Positions 1-7,813 are shown, numbered from the stretch's first letter. The stretch is 8,245 bases of DNA from SVFI01 sp045643145 (GCA_045643145.1 JAZUKG010000178.1:1-8245), one strand, 5' to 3'. The notes: generated by a model not told the origin, from the letters alone. Program-made: numbers and translations.

Positions 1-1929
1 ATGACCGGCACTTACTTTTCTGGTATTTATTTGCGCTTGCCATTCGTATCCGCATTTTTTACATCTCCACCAAACAGTATCTTTTGACCCTGCAGGTGTG
101 AGGTTTATATCGTAGGCAGTGTTCTTTTTAAAATGCCACTGCTTTACCATATGCGGATGCTTGGCAATGGTATCCATTTTGCATACCGGACATTCCTGAT
201 TACTTGCAAAATTACTGATAGAACGTGTAAACGGATGCCCTTCTTCACAGATAAAATTCGCGGATTGATTCATGTAAAGTAAAGCATCGTCCAATTTCAT
301 CTCATTGTTGTAGTCCCACATATCTACGGAGGCAGGAACGTTAAGTTTCAGACTATTTTGTCTGTAGTACTCCTCTTTATCCTCTTTCAGACATTCAGGA
401 CATCCATATGGGGCTTTTTTAATATTGCAGACCTTAATTGGATATGGTTTATGTTTCCCACGGCTGCAATTCATGTAGATTTCTTTACCTGAAGCTTTTG
501 GTGTATTCTCTGGGGTTAGTCCGTCACTAAGTTCCCTATTCCAATGTACGGATGCGTCAGGGTTCTTATGAGCGAAACTGTCCGTGAACTTCAAACCGTA
601 TTCTTGCGAAAAGGTTCGCTTCAAGTCATGGCTTGGGCATTTTCCGCCTCTTGAAGAGCATCTGTCAGATATCTTTTGCGTCCATTCATAACCACAGTCA
701 GGGCACTTCCAAAATGCAACTTCTTGTGAATTTGCACTGGTAATGGATGGGTCAAGTGTATTTTTCTTAAAATCCCAGAATCTGTAGCTCTCCGGTCTGG
801 AAGTTTTTATGCTGTATTTTTGTAAATGATCTAATCGCTTGCATTCCGTGCACTGCGGGTCAGCAGTAAATAAGCATACCTTACGTGTAAAATGATGACC
901 TTTCGGGCATTTCAACTTTGCTTCATACAACGATAATGCTGTGATTGAACTTGGAGAAATGTCATTATTCTCGAAATCCCAAAATTCTAAGATTTTTGGA
1001 ACTCTGGTAGCTAAATCATTTATGCCGTCGGCAATCATCCTCGTTCTGCTTCTGCAAAACGGGCATCCCAGTGGGTTGCCATCTTGGTCATACAGATTAT
1101 ATAGTTCTGTACTAAACTTATGCCCATTGTTGCAACTAAAGAAGAACTTAAGATTTGATTGTCTGTGGGTGTTATCAGGCGTTGCATCTCCGTTCTTTCC
1201 ATAATCCCATAAAGTTGCCATTTCCGGATTTGCGTCTCTAAGTGTGACTATATGGTACGTTTCCTTTACAAATGCATTCTTTTCACAACTGCCTTCTGTT
1301 CCGTCATAACCGCAGTGTGGGCAATATTGTCGCTTGCGCCATAAATTTGCCGTCCATGACCATGTATAGTCGCAATTAGGGCAAGCCAGTTCAATGGATC
1401 TTCTGTCACTTTGAATATAGTCTTTAATAGTTTCGACCGTGTTATATTTCTCGTTCAAAAACAGTGTTGTGTTCGTGACATTTACAAGCAACGATTTACT
1501 ACATGTCTGACATGTTGGCGATTTTGTGAAATCGCATATTTTTTTGAACTCATCATGTCCGTTCGCACAGACAAAATGAGCCTTTTTAGAGGAATAAGGC
1601 AATAGTTCTTCAGGATTAAGGTCCAAAAGTTCATTCTGAACATAATCCCACATGTCGACTGCCGCAGGAATCTTCGAAAAAAAGTCTGTTTCACCCGGGA
1701 ACGCTACTTTTGCGTTTGGACTACAATAAATACAGCCAACATTGTGCATGTCACGGTCGGAAGTCATTTTGCGTATTTTCTTGTGAAATAAGTGTTTCGG
1801 ATTATTAAGACATCTGAAATATGCAGAATTATCAGATGAAAAACTCACATTATCCGGGGTCATATCACCATTTAGGTCGTAGCACCACATGTTTGCAGCA
1901 CCCGGATTAATTTCTCTTAATGTTCTCAT
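1..1929 (-). CDS. Tandem zinc-ribbon (DUF4379-like) repeat protein, 3' end beyond the window
   Basis: I translated this frame by hand: 643 codons stay open from an ATG at 1929 to the left edge, so the C-terminus is missing. The start is supported by AGGGAG (1936-1941), six bases upstream and overlapping the stop of the preceding gene. The protein is about nine repeats of 50-70 residues. Most contain a W-D-Y/F segment (W94, W241, W317, W385, W538), then a first metal knuckle (C-x2-3-GH-x-F or CxxCGYxW), then CPxC. Visible pairs include C66/C69, C121+H125 with C140/C143, C183/C186 with C203/C206, C266+H270 with C289/C292, C341+H345 with C360/C363, C409/C412, C510/C513, C561+H565 with C580/C583, and C623/C626. 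This matches the 'probable zinc-ribbon domain' family (PF14311/DUF4379 style), whose members I recall as often large and sometimes fused to nuclease domains. No catalytic domain is visible in this part. A nucleic-acid-binding role is inferred from the zinc ribbons and from being the fifth gene of a recombinase operon. Confidence 0.85.
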   Translation of the reverse strand, partial: MRTLREINPGAANMWCYDLNGDMTPDNVSFSSDNSAYFRCLNNPKHLFHKKIRKMTSDRDMHNVGCIYCSPNAKVAFPGETDFFSKIPAAVDMWDYVQNELLDLNPEELLPYSSKKAHFVCANGHDEFKKICDFTKSPTCQTCSKSLLVNVTNTTLFLNEKYNTVETIKDYIQSDRRSIELACPNCDYTWSWTANLWRKRQYCPHCGYDGTEGSCEKNAFVKETYHIVTLRDANPEMATLWDYGKNGDATPDNTHRQSNLKFFFSCNNGHKFSTELYNLYDQDGNPLGCPFCRSRTRMIADGINDLATRVPKILEFWDFENNDISPSSITALSLYEAKLKCPKGHHFTRKVCLFTADPQCTECKRLDHLQKYSIKTSRPESYRFWDFKKNTLDPSITSANSQEVAFWKCPDCGYEWTQKISDRCSSRGGKCPSHDLKRTFSQEYGLKFTDSFAHKNPDASVHWNRELSDGLTPENTPKASGKEIYMNCSRGKHKPYPIKVCNIKKAPYGCPECLKEDKEEYYRQNSLKLNVPASVDMWDYNNEMKLDDALLYMNQSANFICEEGHPFTRSISNFASNQECPVCKMDTIAKHPHMVKQWHFKKNTAYDINLTPAGSKDTVWWRCKKCGYEWQAQINTRKVSAGH

Positions 1930-1939
1930 GCACTACTCC

Positions 1940-2629
1940 CTATAATTTATCAAAGAGGTTTCTTATCACATTGTTCTTCGGGGCGACTTCAGTATCTGCG
2001 GTTACCAGATGATCTTCTACTGCATCGGACGATATGATGCCTGAGGTGGTTTTTAATAATCCATCCTGCTTTAAGAGTTCATTGGCAATTTCGGGATTTA
2101 CATAAGTATCGATAAAGGTGCGTAGTTTCTGTATTTCTTCCTGCTGGTTTCGGAATTTAGCCTTAAAAAGCTTGTTTTGCTCAGATAATAAACCATTATC
2201 GGCTTTTAACATTTCTGTTTCAGCCATAAGTGATGCAATTTTCTCATCCTGTTCTTTGGACTTTCTGATACAGTAGCCTGCAGATTCGGATAACTGCTGA
2301 TAATAGTTATCTCTTTCCACAAGTGCTTTTTTAAGAGCTGTAGGCGAGGTGTTCTTAGCAAGGAATGAATCAATGTCAAGATTTCGGAATACTACGGCCC
2401 GATTTTGATATGTTTCATCAGCATTGGTTTTCAGTTCTTCGATGCGCTCGCGTACCGCACTGTTTCTTCGTATAACGTAATCCTGCACGTCTTCATAGCC
2501 GTTCTTTCGTACAAATTCAGCAAATGATGGTATCTTTAACTTAGAGATATTTTTGTTACATGCTCCGATGAAATACTGGTCAAGTAAATTGAGTAATGTT
2601 TGGTCGTCTATTTTTGCCTTTCTTCCCAT
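1940..2629 (-). CDS. Small coiled-coil protein, TnpC/DUF6262-like recombinase accessory
   Basis: This is a 229-residue cytosolic protein. Residues about 8-60 are helical and basic, with a segment at 35-55 (SFAEFVRKNGY, then VIRRN) that could be a helix-turn-helix. Residues about 97-172 form a charged coiled coil rich in E, K, Q and L. The tail (about 190-229) is polar and low in structure. The ATG at 2629 has a strong AAAGGAG (2637-2643) seven bases upstream and lies inside the end of the preceding recombinase gene, overlapping it by 22 bases, which suggests coupled translation. It occupies the place that the small tnpC gene has in Tn554-type elements, where a short helical protein follows the recombinases and assists or orients transposition. 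I base the function on position and architecture only, not on a catalytic motif. It could instead be a transcriptional regulator of the operon or bind the repeats upstream of it. Confidence 0.65.
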   Translation of the reverse strand: MGRKAKIDDQTLLNLLDQYFIGACNKNISKLKIPSFAEFVRKNGYEDVQDYVIRRNSAVRERIEELKTNADETYQNRAVVFRNLDIDSFLAKNTSPTALKKALVERDNYYQQLSESAGYCIRKSKEQDEKIASLMAETEMLKADNGLLSEQNKLFKAKFRNQQEEIQKLRTFIDTYVNPEIANELLKQDGLLKTTSGIISSDAVEDHLVTADTEVAPKNNVIRNLFDKL

Positions 2630-4302
2630 TGTTTTTCTCCTTTAGTTTCAAGGTATTTCATCTTTTGTTCAAAGTATTTCTGATAGGTTACAGAACTGCT
2701 CTGTAAGCGATTTAAAGCTTGTATTATGTCTTCTTTATCGGTAATGCCAAGTCTTACCTGCTTTATGATGTCTTTTAGGAATTTGCAGTCATCTTCGATA
2801 CTACGCTTGTACTTGCCGTCATCATCAAAGAAACGTTCGCTGTTTTTCTTGGAATAGAAACTGCATTGCGGACAATATCCAATTTCCCCGTTTTTACCAA
2901 CTGCCTTTATACAGTCTGAAATATCACCTGCGGCATAAGATTTTGAATAGCATTTTCCGCCATCTTCAAGCTTGATACAGCTTTTAACCGTATCTGGAAG
3001 AGATATTTGCGGACTGATATTGTAGGAAACATTACCTTTTAACACTTTTCTGTACTGTTTGTAGGTCCGGCACTCAATTAAGTGCGTGATATTTGAGTAA
3101 TAATGAGCCGACATTTCCATGTTTTCGTGTCCTGCAAGCATCATGGCAAGAACCGGTGTGCCACCTTCCGCGATAATGTTAATAAGAGCAAGATGTCTGG
3201 TATCGCCCAAATAAAGATAGTTGATTTCACCCTCGTTTAAATGGGTAGATGCCCGGTCATGAACAATTTTTAAGCCGTAACGTCTTTCTATTACATCATG
3301 GAAGAAATAACGGAGCACACAATGCAGGTTGATATATGTAAAATAACGGCTGTTTTTATGCTTGGTCTGTCCCCAGTGTTTATAATGCGTATCTGAGACG
3401 AATAATGTCTCCAGTTCGGTAGGGGCAAAATCAGATGTAAACCGGATATACTCTTTTATCTGTAAAGCCAGTTTTTCAGGTATTTTATACTGGACTTTGA
3501 TATAATCTTCATCAATCTGATAAGAAACCGTGCCATTACCGCCTTTTAACTTGTTTCTTCGTAACGTAATATAGGTGCCGTCCTTTTTTTCTTCCAGACA
3601 GTTACGAGGTGTTAAAATAAACTCCCTCGGACGAAGCGGAATTACAGTAGTTATCTGCCACCAAAGGAAAAGCGGATAATAAAATAATCTTGTATCTCTG
3701 TCTAAATCAGAACTCCAGTAGTCATTTATGATGTCATTAAACAGAAAATAACTGTCAAAACTGGCAAGTGGACGCTGCTTATTTGAATGGTCTGAATACT
3801 GGATTTCCGCCAGAAGGTCAATTTTATCCATGAAACTTTCCATAATTTCATTTTCGGTATCAGCAACCGGAAGCATGGATAAAAACTCTACGACACGGTT
3901 TGGATTTGTGATAAACAGGGAATCTGAATCCAGTTCTTCAGGTGCGGTTCCTACCATTCTTTTGATGTCATTGAGTGTATCCCTTAAGGTATTAAGAATG
4001 ATTTTACCCATCGTAAACATCACATAGGTTTTCACATAATCAGTAAAATCCGCAAAAGAAAGATGAAAAAGTTGTTTGTAATGCTTGTTATAGGACACTT
4101 CATTGAAGTTGAACTTCATTCCGACATTTGAGTACTCATCCGAAAGCTGCCAGCGTTTATCATTAAACGAACTCCCAATAATGATATTTTTGGCTTTATA
4201 CTCTTCGAAAATCTCTTTTCCTTTTTCGATACAGGAGTTATCCATGCTCTGAATACCGATTACGATATCATACATTTTTGTATTTAATGCTAAATTATTC
4301 AT
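2608..4302 (-). CDS. Tyrosine recombinase with altered HxxR box and C-terminal Cys cluster
   Basis: This 564-residue protein belongs to the tyrosine recombinase/integrase superfamily. An N-terminal region of about 200 residues precedes the catalytic domain. Visible active-site parts are R224 in IPLRPREF (box I), the beta-hairpin lysine K251 or K253 in RRNKLKGG, R369-H370 in LGDTRH, H392 in LAGHENM, and the nucleophile Y401 in SAHYYSN, exactly nine residues after H392 as in typical integrases. The first histidine of HxxR is replaced by G366, which is unusual. After the catalytic domain, C442, C451, C464, C477 and C480 (GYCPQC) look like a zinc site, absent from ordinary phage integrases but fitting large Tn554-type partners. 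The ATG at 4302 overlaps the previous stop as ATGA and has AGGGAG (4311-4316) eight bases upstream. It should cut and rejoin DNA together with the two upstream recombinases, which is inferred from the operon. Confidence 0.85.
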   Translation of the reverse strand: MNNLALNTKMYDIVIGIQSMDNSCIEKGKEIFEEYKAKNIIIGSSFNDKRWQLSDEYSNVGMKFNFNEVSYNKHYKQLFHLSFADFTDYVKTYVMFTMGKIILNTLRDTLNDIKRMVGTAPEELDSDSLFITNPNRVVEFLSMLPVADTENEIMESFMDKIDLLAEIQYSDHSNKQRPLASFDSYFLFNDIINDYWSSDLDRDTRLFYYPLFLWWQITTVIPLRPREFILTPRNCLEEKKDGTYITLRRNKLKGGNGTVSYQIDEDYIKVQYKIPEKLALQIKEYIRFTSDFAPTELETLFVSDTHYKHWGQTKHKNSRYFTYINLHCVLRYFFHDVIERRYGLKIVHDRASTHLNEGEINYLYLGDTRHLALINIIAEGGTPVLAMMLAGHENMEMSAHYYSNITHLIECRTYKQYRKVLKGNVSYNISPQISLPDTVKSCIKLEDGGKCYSKSYAAGDISDCIKAVGKNGEIGYCPQCSFYSKKNSERFFDDDGKYKRSIEDDCKFLKDIIKQVRLGITDKEDIIQALNRLQSSSVTYQKYFEQKMKYLETKGEKQWEERQK

Positions 4303-6167
4303 ACTGTATTCTCCCTGACGATTTCTTCTAGCATCTCTCGCGCTTTATCTCCGTACTGCTCACCCGTACACTGCAGAATCTCATCTAGCGATGGAAGGAT
4401 ATGTTCTTTTAGTAATACCCTATATTTATTACGGGTCAAATTGTCCTTAGCATTTTCGTACAGACTAAGCATACGGTTGTACTCGCTTACCAAAAGGAAA
4501 ACGGTTGCTTTTGTACTGATTTCATATTCGCATCCGATACACTGCTTTCGGTCAGCATATGGACACATTTTGTGAAGTGCAGTCATCAAACATAGGCATT
4601 CATTCTGCTTTGAAACGGCTGTTCCACTGCCGATGTTGTGAAGAACCTGCAAAAGTTCATCTTTCTGGTTATTTTCAGCACCCAGAACCTTTACCAATGT
4701 CTCTTTTGCCTTGTTCTGAGACGTTTCACTAATTTTTACAATCTCTTCTACTTCGTTTGGAGTCATATCCAGTATTTTTATCAGCTCAGTCTGTTTTTGC
4801 ACAGAAAGTTTGTTGTATTCTGTTCCGGTAATCATCTTTAAGAGCATAGCAGGAATAAATGATAATACCCCTCGCTCAAATAGTTCCATAGCAACAAATT
4901 CAGCCGTAAGACCGCTGAAATTCGCATCTTTAAGGTAGACTGCAGTGGTACGTGCAAACTCGCCATATGAGCCTTTATGGCTTCTTGCAAGTGCTGCAAG
5001 GATATAACCTTTCATCTGCATGCCGGAAGTTCCAAGAATATCATCCGTAAACATGTCAAATGCCTGTAAATAGGATTTATTGACAGAACGCGAACGGAAG
5101 TTAGCCTCAAGGAATAAAGAGCCTATTTCCTCTCCCATGTAGCGTGTAATACGGTCATAATCCGAAATACAGCGTACCAATGGGGTATCATCCGGTACAC
5201 CTTCAAGCTGTCTGTGTGCTTCACAAATGGCAAATAGCGTCCCCATATGCACTTCTGCACTTTCCGGTACGCTGAATTTAATGGAACTGATACCAGAATG
5301 GGAAGCTGTTTTTGATGGTTGTAGTGGCAGACTGTTTAAATGCCACGTGATACTGTATAAAGTCAGTCTGGCATCTTTTTCAGGGAAACTGTCATTTATT
5401 ACGTTATCAATAACATCTTCCGGTGTCATTGTCAGCTTCGGATGGTAAATCCGGATAAGGTCCGTGTCTCTAAGTGAGCAAATAAAATGTAAAGAAAGAA
5501 ACAGCCAAGTATCAGCATAGTTTTTCGATTTTGCAGCCTTTTTGTACATGTCATTGTCAAATATATATTCCACATTAAACAGATAATATACGAGTTCAAG
5601 ATACTCGTCGCGGTCATATGCTTGCGTTGCAGCTGAATTCTCGTATCTTTTCTGCATAATATAGTCATTGATATACCTAGTTTTGTAAGTATCCTTTAGC
5701 CATGACAAAAAGAAAGTCAGAATATCTCCCAGTTGTTTGCTTAATTCTTCATAGGTAGATTTCATCAGTTCTTTTACATCATTATCTGTCATAATACAGA
5801 AGTCTTTCTTCTGAAAAATCAAAAGAAAATCCAAAAGATGATAAACCATTGAGTCCGGCACCGAAAACTCATCGACAAATTCCGACAATTTTGGCGCTGA
5901 ATCAGGAAAACGCTCACTGTACATGCCAGTTAATAACGATACCTTATCTGTATCATTTAACCCGGAATGTTTAAAATACATTTCAATCCTTGGGAATATT
6001 ATGTCTGCATCCACTTTTCGGACGTATAAAGCACCATCTTCCCATACCGGTTCGATTCCGAACCAGTCATTATCTTCTAAAAAGTCTGTCAACCTGATTT
6101 TATAATCTGGATATGGTAATTCGAGTTTGTCTGCTATAAAATCAGCCCAGATATTCAATTCAATCAT
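4299..6167 (-). CDS. Large diverged tyrosine-recombinase-like protein (second of trio)
   Basis: This 622-residue protein sits between two clear tyrosine recombinases. It is less conserved, but parts of the fold can be suggested: R233 in CSLRDTDLIRI looks like the box I arginine, K297 in SSIKFSV like the beta-hairpin lysine, R358/R360 in NFRSRSVNKSYL and R395/H397 in LARSHKG like the second half of the active site, and Y411 in RTTAVYLKD like the nucleophile. The H397-to-Y411 distance (14) is longer than the usual 9-12, so my alignment may be off or the protein may be a non-catalytic partner. Near the C-terminus C524, C526, C535, C543 and C546 (including CPYADRKQCIGC) form a probable zinc site. 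The ATG at 6167 overlaps the previous gene by eight bases, with GGAG (6174-6177) six bases upstream. Length and position fit the large TnpB-type member of Tn554-like sets. A recombinase-like role is likely, catalysis uncertain. Confidence 0.6.
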   Translation of the reverse strand: MIELNIWADFIADKLELPYPDYKIRLTDFLEDNDWFGIEPVWEDGALYVRKVDADIIFPRIEMYFKHSGLNDTDKVSLLTGMYSERFPDSAPKLSEFVDEFSVPDSMVYHLLDFLLIFQKKDFCIMTDNDVKELMKSTYEELSKQLGDILTFFLSWLKDTYKTRYINDYIMQKRYENSAATQAYDRDEYLELVYYLFNVEYIFDNDMYKKAAKSKNYADTWLFLSLHFICSLRDTDLIRIYHPKLTMTPEDVIDNVINDSFPEKDARLTLYSITWHLNSLPLQPSKTASHSGISSIKFSVPESAEVHMGTLFAICEAHRQLEGVPDDTPLVRCISDYDRITRYMGEEIGSLFLEANFRSRSVNKSYLQAFDMFTDDILGTSGMQMKGYILAALARSHKGSYGEFARTTAVYLKDANFSGLTAEFVAMELFERGVLSFIPAMLLKMITGTEYNKLSVQKQTELIKILDMTPNEVEEIVKISETSQNKAKETLVKVLGAENNQKDELLQVLHNIGSGTAVSKQNECLCLMTALHKMCPYADRKQCIGCEYEISTKATVFLLVSEYNRMLSLYENAKDNLTRNKYRVLLKEHILPSLDEILQCTGEQYGDKAREMLEEIVRENTV

Positions 6168-7464
6168 TTAAATCTCCATGTTCTGTGGCCGCCTGCCACG
6201 AAATAAAGTCAAACAGTTTCGAATTGACGTGGCGATACTGCTTTTCAAGTTCGCCTTTATTTTGCAAGTATGTAAGAGCACTTATTGGTGAGCCGTCTCC
6301 ACGCCAGTACATCAGTCCGGCAACATCCTCGCCATATAGTGTGAGTTTTACGGAAAACCAGTGTCTTAAGATATGCGGGCTGATGTTATTTTCTATTAAA
6401 AGGTGCCCGTAATTTACTACTTCAGCATCTTCATCAGTAAGAAGTATAGGTATCAGTTCTTCTATTACTTTTCTGAATTTCTGGTAATAGTTATCATAAG
6501 TAATGGCTTTTCCTTGTTTATTAACGGTCAAAGCACCGTAATCAGCTTCGTATTTGCGTTTTTCCATGTAATCCATATAAATCCTGTAGCATTCCATAAA
6601 AGACTCTAAAAAAGTCGGATAAACACGCTGAACACGTTCTTTTTTTATGGCACCAACAGATTTAAGATCACTTCGAAGGTTTAATTCCTTTTTCAAATCG
6701 ATGATAATGTCTGTAATTTCCCCATTTTGGGTAACAAATCGGATTCCCGGTCCAAGTGCACTGTCTGCACGTCTGACATTACATGCTTCTGCTGGTCTTA
6801 ATCCTGCAAATGCACTTAATGCTACCAGCATAAGAATATCCGTGTGCTTCTCAATTACAAGGTTCATGAGCATGTTAAACGCTTTGTTTGGCATATCTCT
6901 GAATATTTTTCTGACTTTCCCTGAATAAGTCACATCAAATGCCGGTACTTTCTTTTTGACAATATTTCCACGCCTGTTACGTGTTGTGACGGTTTTATAC
7001 AGCTCTGCATGTTTGATTTTACATTTTCCGTTATTCTTACTGATAAATTCATCCAGAAAATCAATAATTGTTTTAATACAGGAAACAACAGTATTTTTTG
7101 TACGTTCACAGTTATCATCCGGAAGCATACCATTCCCGTAATCGTTTAGAAATTCAGATACCATGCTAACAGTCAGGTCATTTAATGTTTTAATATGATA
7201 TTTGTCAAAGAAGACATAATTAAGAAGCTTTGCCACATAATAATGTCTGCTGTTTCCGTCATCAGTTACCCTGCGGGCATACTGCTTCTTTGAAGAACGA
7301 ATGTATCTGTGGAAATCCGTAAAAGCGCAGATGTCCCCTTGTTCGTCCTTTAATACAATGAATTTACGTGTGAGTAATTCGGACTCTTTAAAGACGAGCG
7401 TATGCTCGTAGACTGAAAAATGATAAGTCATTTGTGATATATGATTGTCTCCTGTATCCGGCAA
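6160..7464 (-). CDS. Tyrosine recombinase/integrase (first of trio)
   Basis: This 434-residue site-specific recombinase has the full catalytic set in order: R223 in FAGLRPAEACN, K274 or K275 in AIKKERVQR, H364-x-x-R367-H368 in SPHILRHWF, W387 in YWRGDGS at the H/W position, and nucleophile Y399 in ALTYLQNK, 32 residues after R367. Residues about 60-160 form the core-binding domain. It should break and rejoin DNA through a 3'-phosphotyrosine intermediate. The longest reading begins at a TTG at 7464, with a weak GAGG ten bases upstream. An in-frame ATG at 7431 (residue 12) is the alternative, but its AGGAG lies 17 bases upstream and inside a possible hairpin, so the start is unresolved. It is the promoter-proximal gene of the operon and its stop overlaps the next start by eight bases. 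It is the most canonical of the three recombinases and the likely main catalyst. Confidence 0.9.
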   Translation of the reverse strand: MPDTGDNHISQMTYHFSVYEHTLVFKESELLTRKFIVLKDEQGDICAFTDFHRYIRSSKKQYARRVTDDGNSRHYYVAKLLNYVFFDKYHIKTLNDLTVSMVSEFLNDYGNGMLPDDNCERTKNTVVSCIKTIIDFLDEFISKNNGKCKIKHAELYKTVTTRNRRGNIVKKKVPAFDVTYSGKVRKIFRDMPNKAFNMLMNLVIEKHTDILMLVALSAFAGLRPAEACNVRRADSALGPGIRFVTQNGEITDIIIDLKKELNLRSDLKSVGAIKKERVQRVYPTFLESFMECYRIYMDYMEKRKYEADYGALTVNKQGKAITYDNYYQKFRKVIEELIPILLTDEDAEVVNYGHLLIENNISPHILRHWFSVKLTLYGEDVAGLMYWRGDGSPISALTYLQNKGELEKQYRHVNSKLFDFISWQAATEHGDLND

Positions 7465-7474
7465 AATGCAGGAG
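7449..7474 (-). promoter_or_regulatory. Leader hairpin masking a ribosome binding site
   Basis: On the transcribed strand CTCCTG and CAGGAG are perfect complements separated by 14 bases. The right arm contains AGGAG, the best Shine-Dalgarno-like sequence ahead of the ATG at 7431. The loop contains the alternative TTG start at 7464. If folded, the stem would hide the AGGAG, so it could modulate translation of the first recombinase. The stem is only six base pairs and the AGGAG is far (17 bases) from the ATG, so this is tentative. Confidence 0.35.
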
Positions 7475-7476
7475 CC

Positions 7477-7548
7477 TCATACTAAAAATGGGTATACTAA
7501 ATATAACAGTTGTCTTTTCAAAAACTGTATGCTACAATTTTAGTATGA
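7477..7548. repeat. 11-bp inverted repeat bracketing the operon promoter
   Basis: TCATACTAAAA (7477-7487) and TTTTAGTATGA (7538-7548) are perfect reverse complements, 50 bases apart. The core ATACTAAA recurs directly at 7494-7501, 15 bases after the first, and inverted as TTTAGTAT at 7658-7665. A smaller inverted pair, ACAGTT (7506-7511) and AACTGT (7523-7528), lies inside. The layout suits an operator or a recombinase-binding site that also autoregulates the operon. The low complexity of the AT-rich background weakens the case for the extra copies more than for the 11-bp pair. Confidence 0.45.
7494..7521 (-). promoter_or_regulatory. Candidate sigma-A promoter of the recombinase operon
   Basis: Reading leftward, TTGAAA (7521-7516, five of six consensus bases) is followed after 16 bases by TAGTAT (7499-7494, four of six). 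Transcription would begin near 7487, giving a leader of about 23 bases to the TTG start or about 56 bases to the ATG start. The 11-bp inverted repeat listed separately brackets this promoter, and the -10 region overlaps an extra copy of its core. Prediction by eye in AT-rich DNA, so moderate confidence at best. Confidence 0.4.
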
Positions 7549-7757
7549 AGCAAAGCTTTGGGCTTGATAATTATCTTTGGTCGGATTGGTATCAAGTCTA
7601 TTTTTTTGCCTATTTTTCATATTGTAACATACATAATGGACCAATAATTACTAATTTTTTAGTATTTTTAAATTGTCATTTTCTGAGCCGACACATTCTC
7701 AAAAATGAACTTTATTTTTTGTATATTTCACTCTTCTTCTATCAGATTCAGATAAAG

Positions 7758-7813
7758 AAAATGAACTTTATTTTTCCAAATTATTTCGTTCATTTTGGAA
7801 TAAAGTTCATTTT
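7758..7813. repeat. Long inverted repeat (hairpin) within the array
   Basis: The second direct copy of the 18-bp repeat and the inverted copy at 7799-7813 form a 15-bp perfect stem. Two further C:G pairs (CC at 7776-7777 with GG at 7797-7798) close the inner end across a three-base bulge, leaving a 19-base loop. As DNA it could extrude as a cruciform or present a head-to-head pair of protein sites. As RNA it would be a stable hairpin without a classic terminator U-tract. Confidence 0.7.

Larger units (their letters stand above)
1..7550 (-). mobile_element. Candidate Tn554-like / recombinase-trio element, left end not in window
   Basis: Three consecutive, overlapping recombinase-family genes, a small coiled-coil gene and a zinc-ribbon gene are read as one unit. 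Consecutive tyrosine recombinases plus a small accessory gene are characteristic of Tn554-family and recombinase-in-trio elements, whose integration is carried out jointly by the set. No target duplication, terminal repeat pair or interrupted gene can be shown here because the left end lies outside. The right boundary given is only nominal: the true end could lie anywhere between the promoter region and the start of the rightward gene at 8080, including within the 18-bp repeat array. Confidence 0.45.

Noticed and set aside
941..1204. Rightward open frames opposite the operon genes (for example here, and at 3830-4027 or 6647-6928)
   Set aside because: They lie antisense to strongly supported genes, lack ribosome binding sites and show no recognisable domains.
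7388..7480. Leftward 30-codon leader peptide starting at the ATG at 7480
   Set aside because: No ribosome binding site, starts only a few bases after the predicted transcription start, and its sequence shows nothing typical of attenuation peptides.
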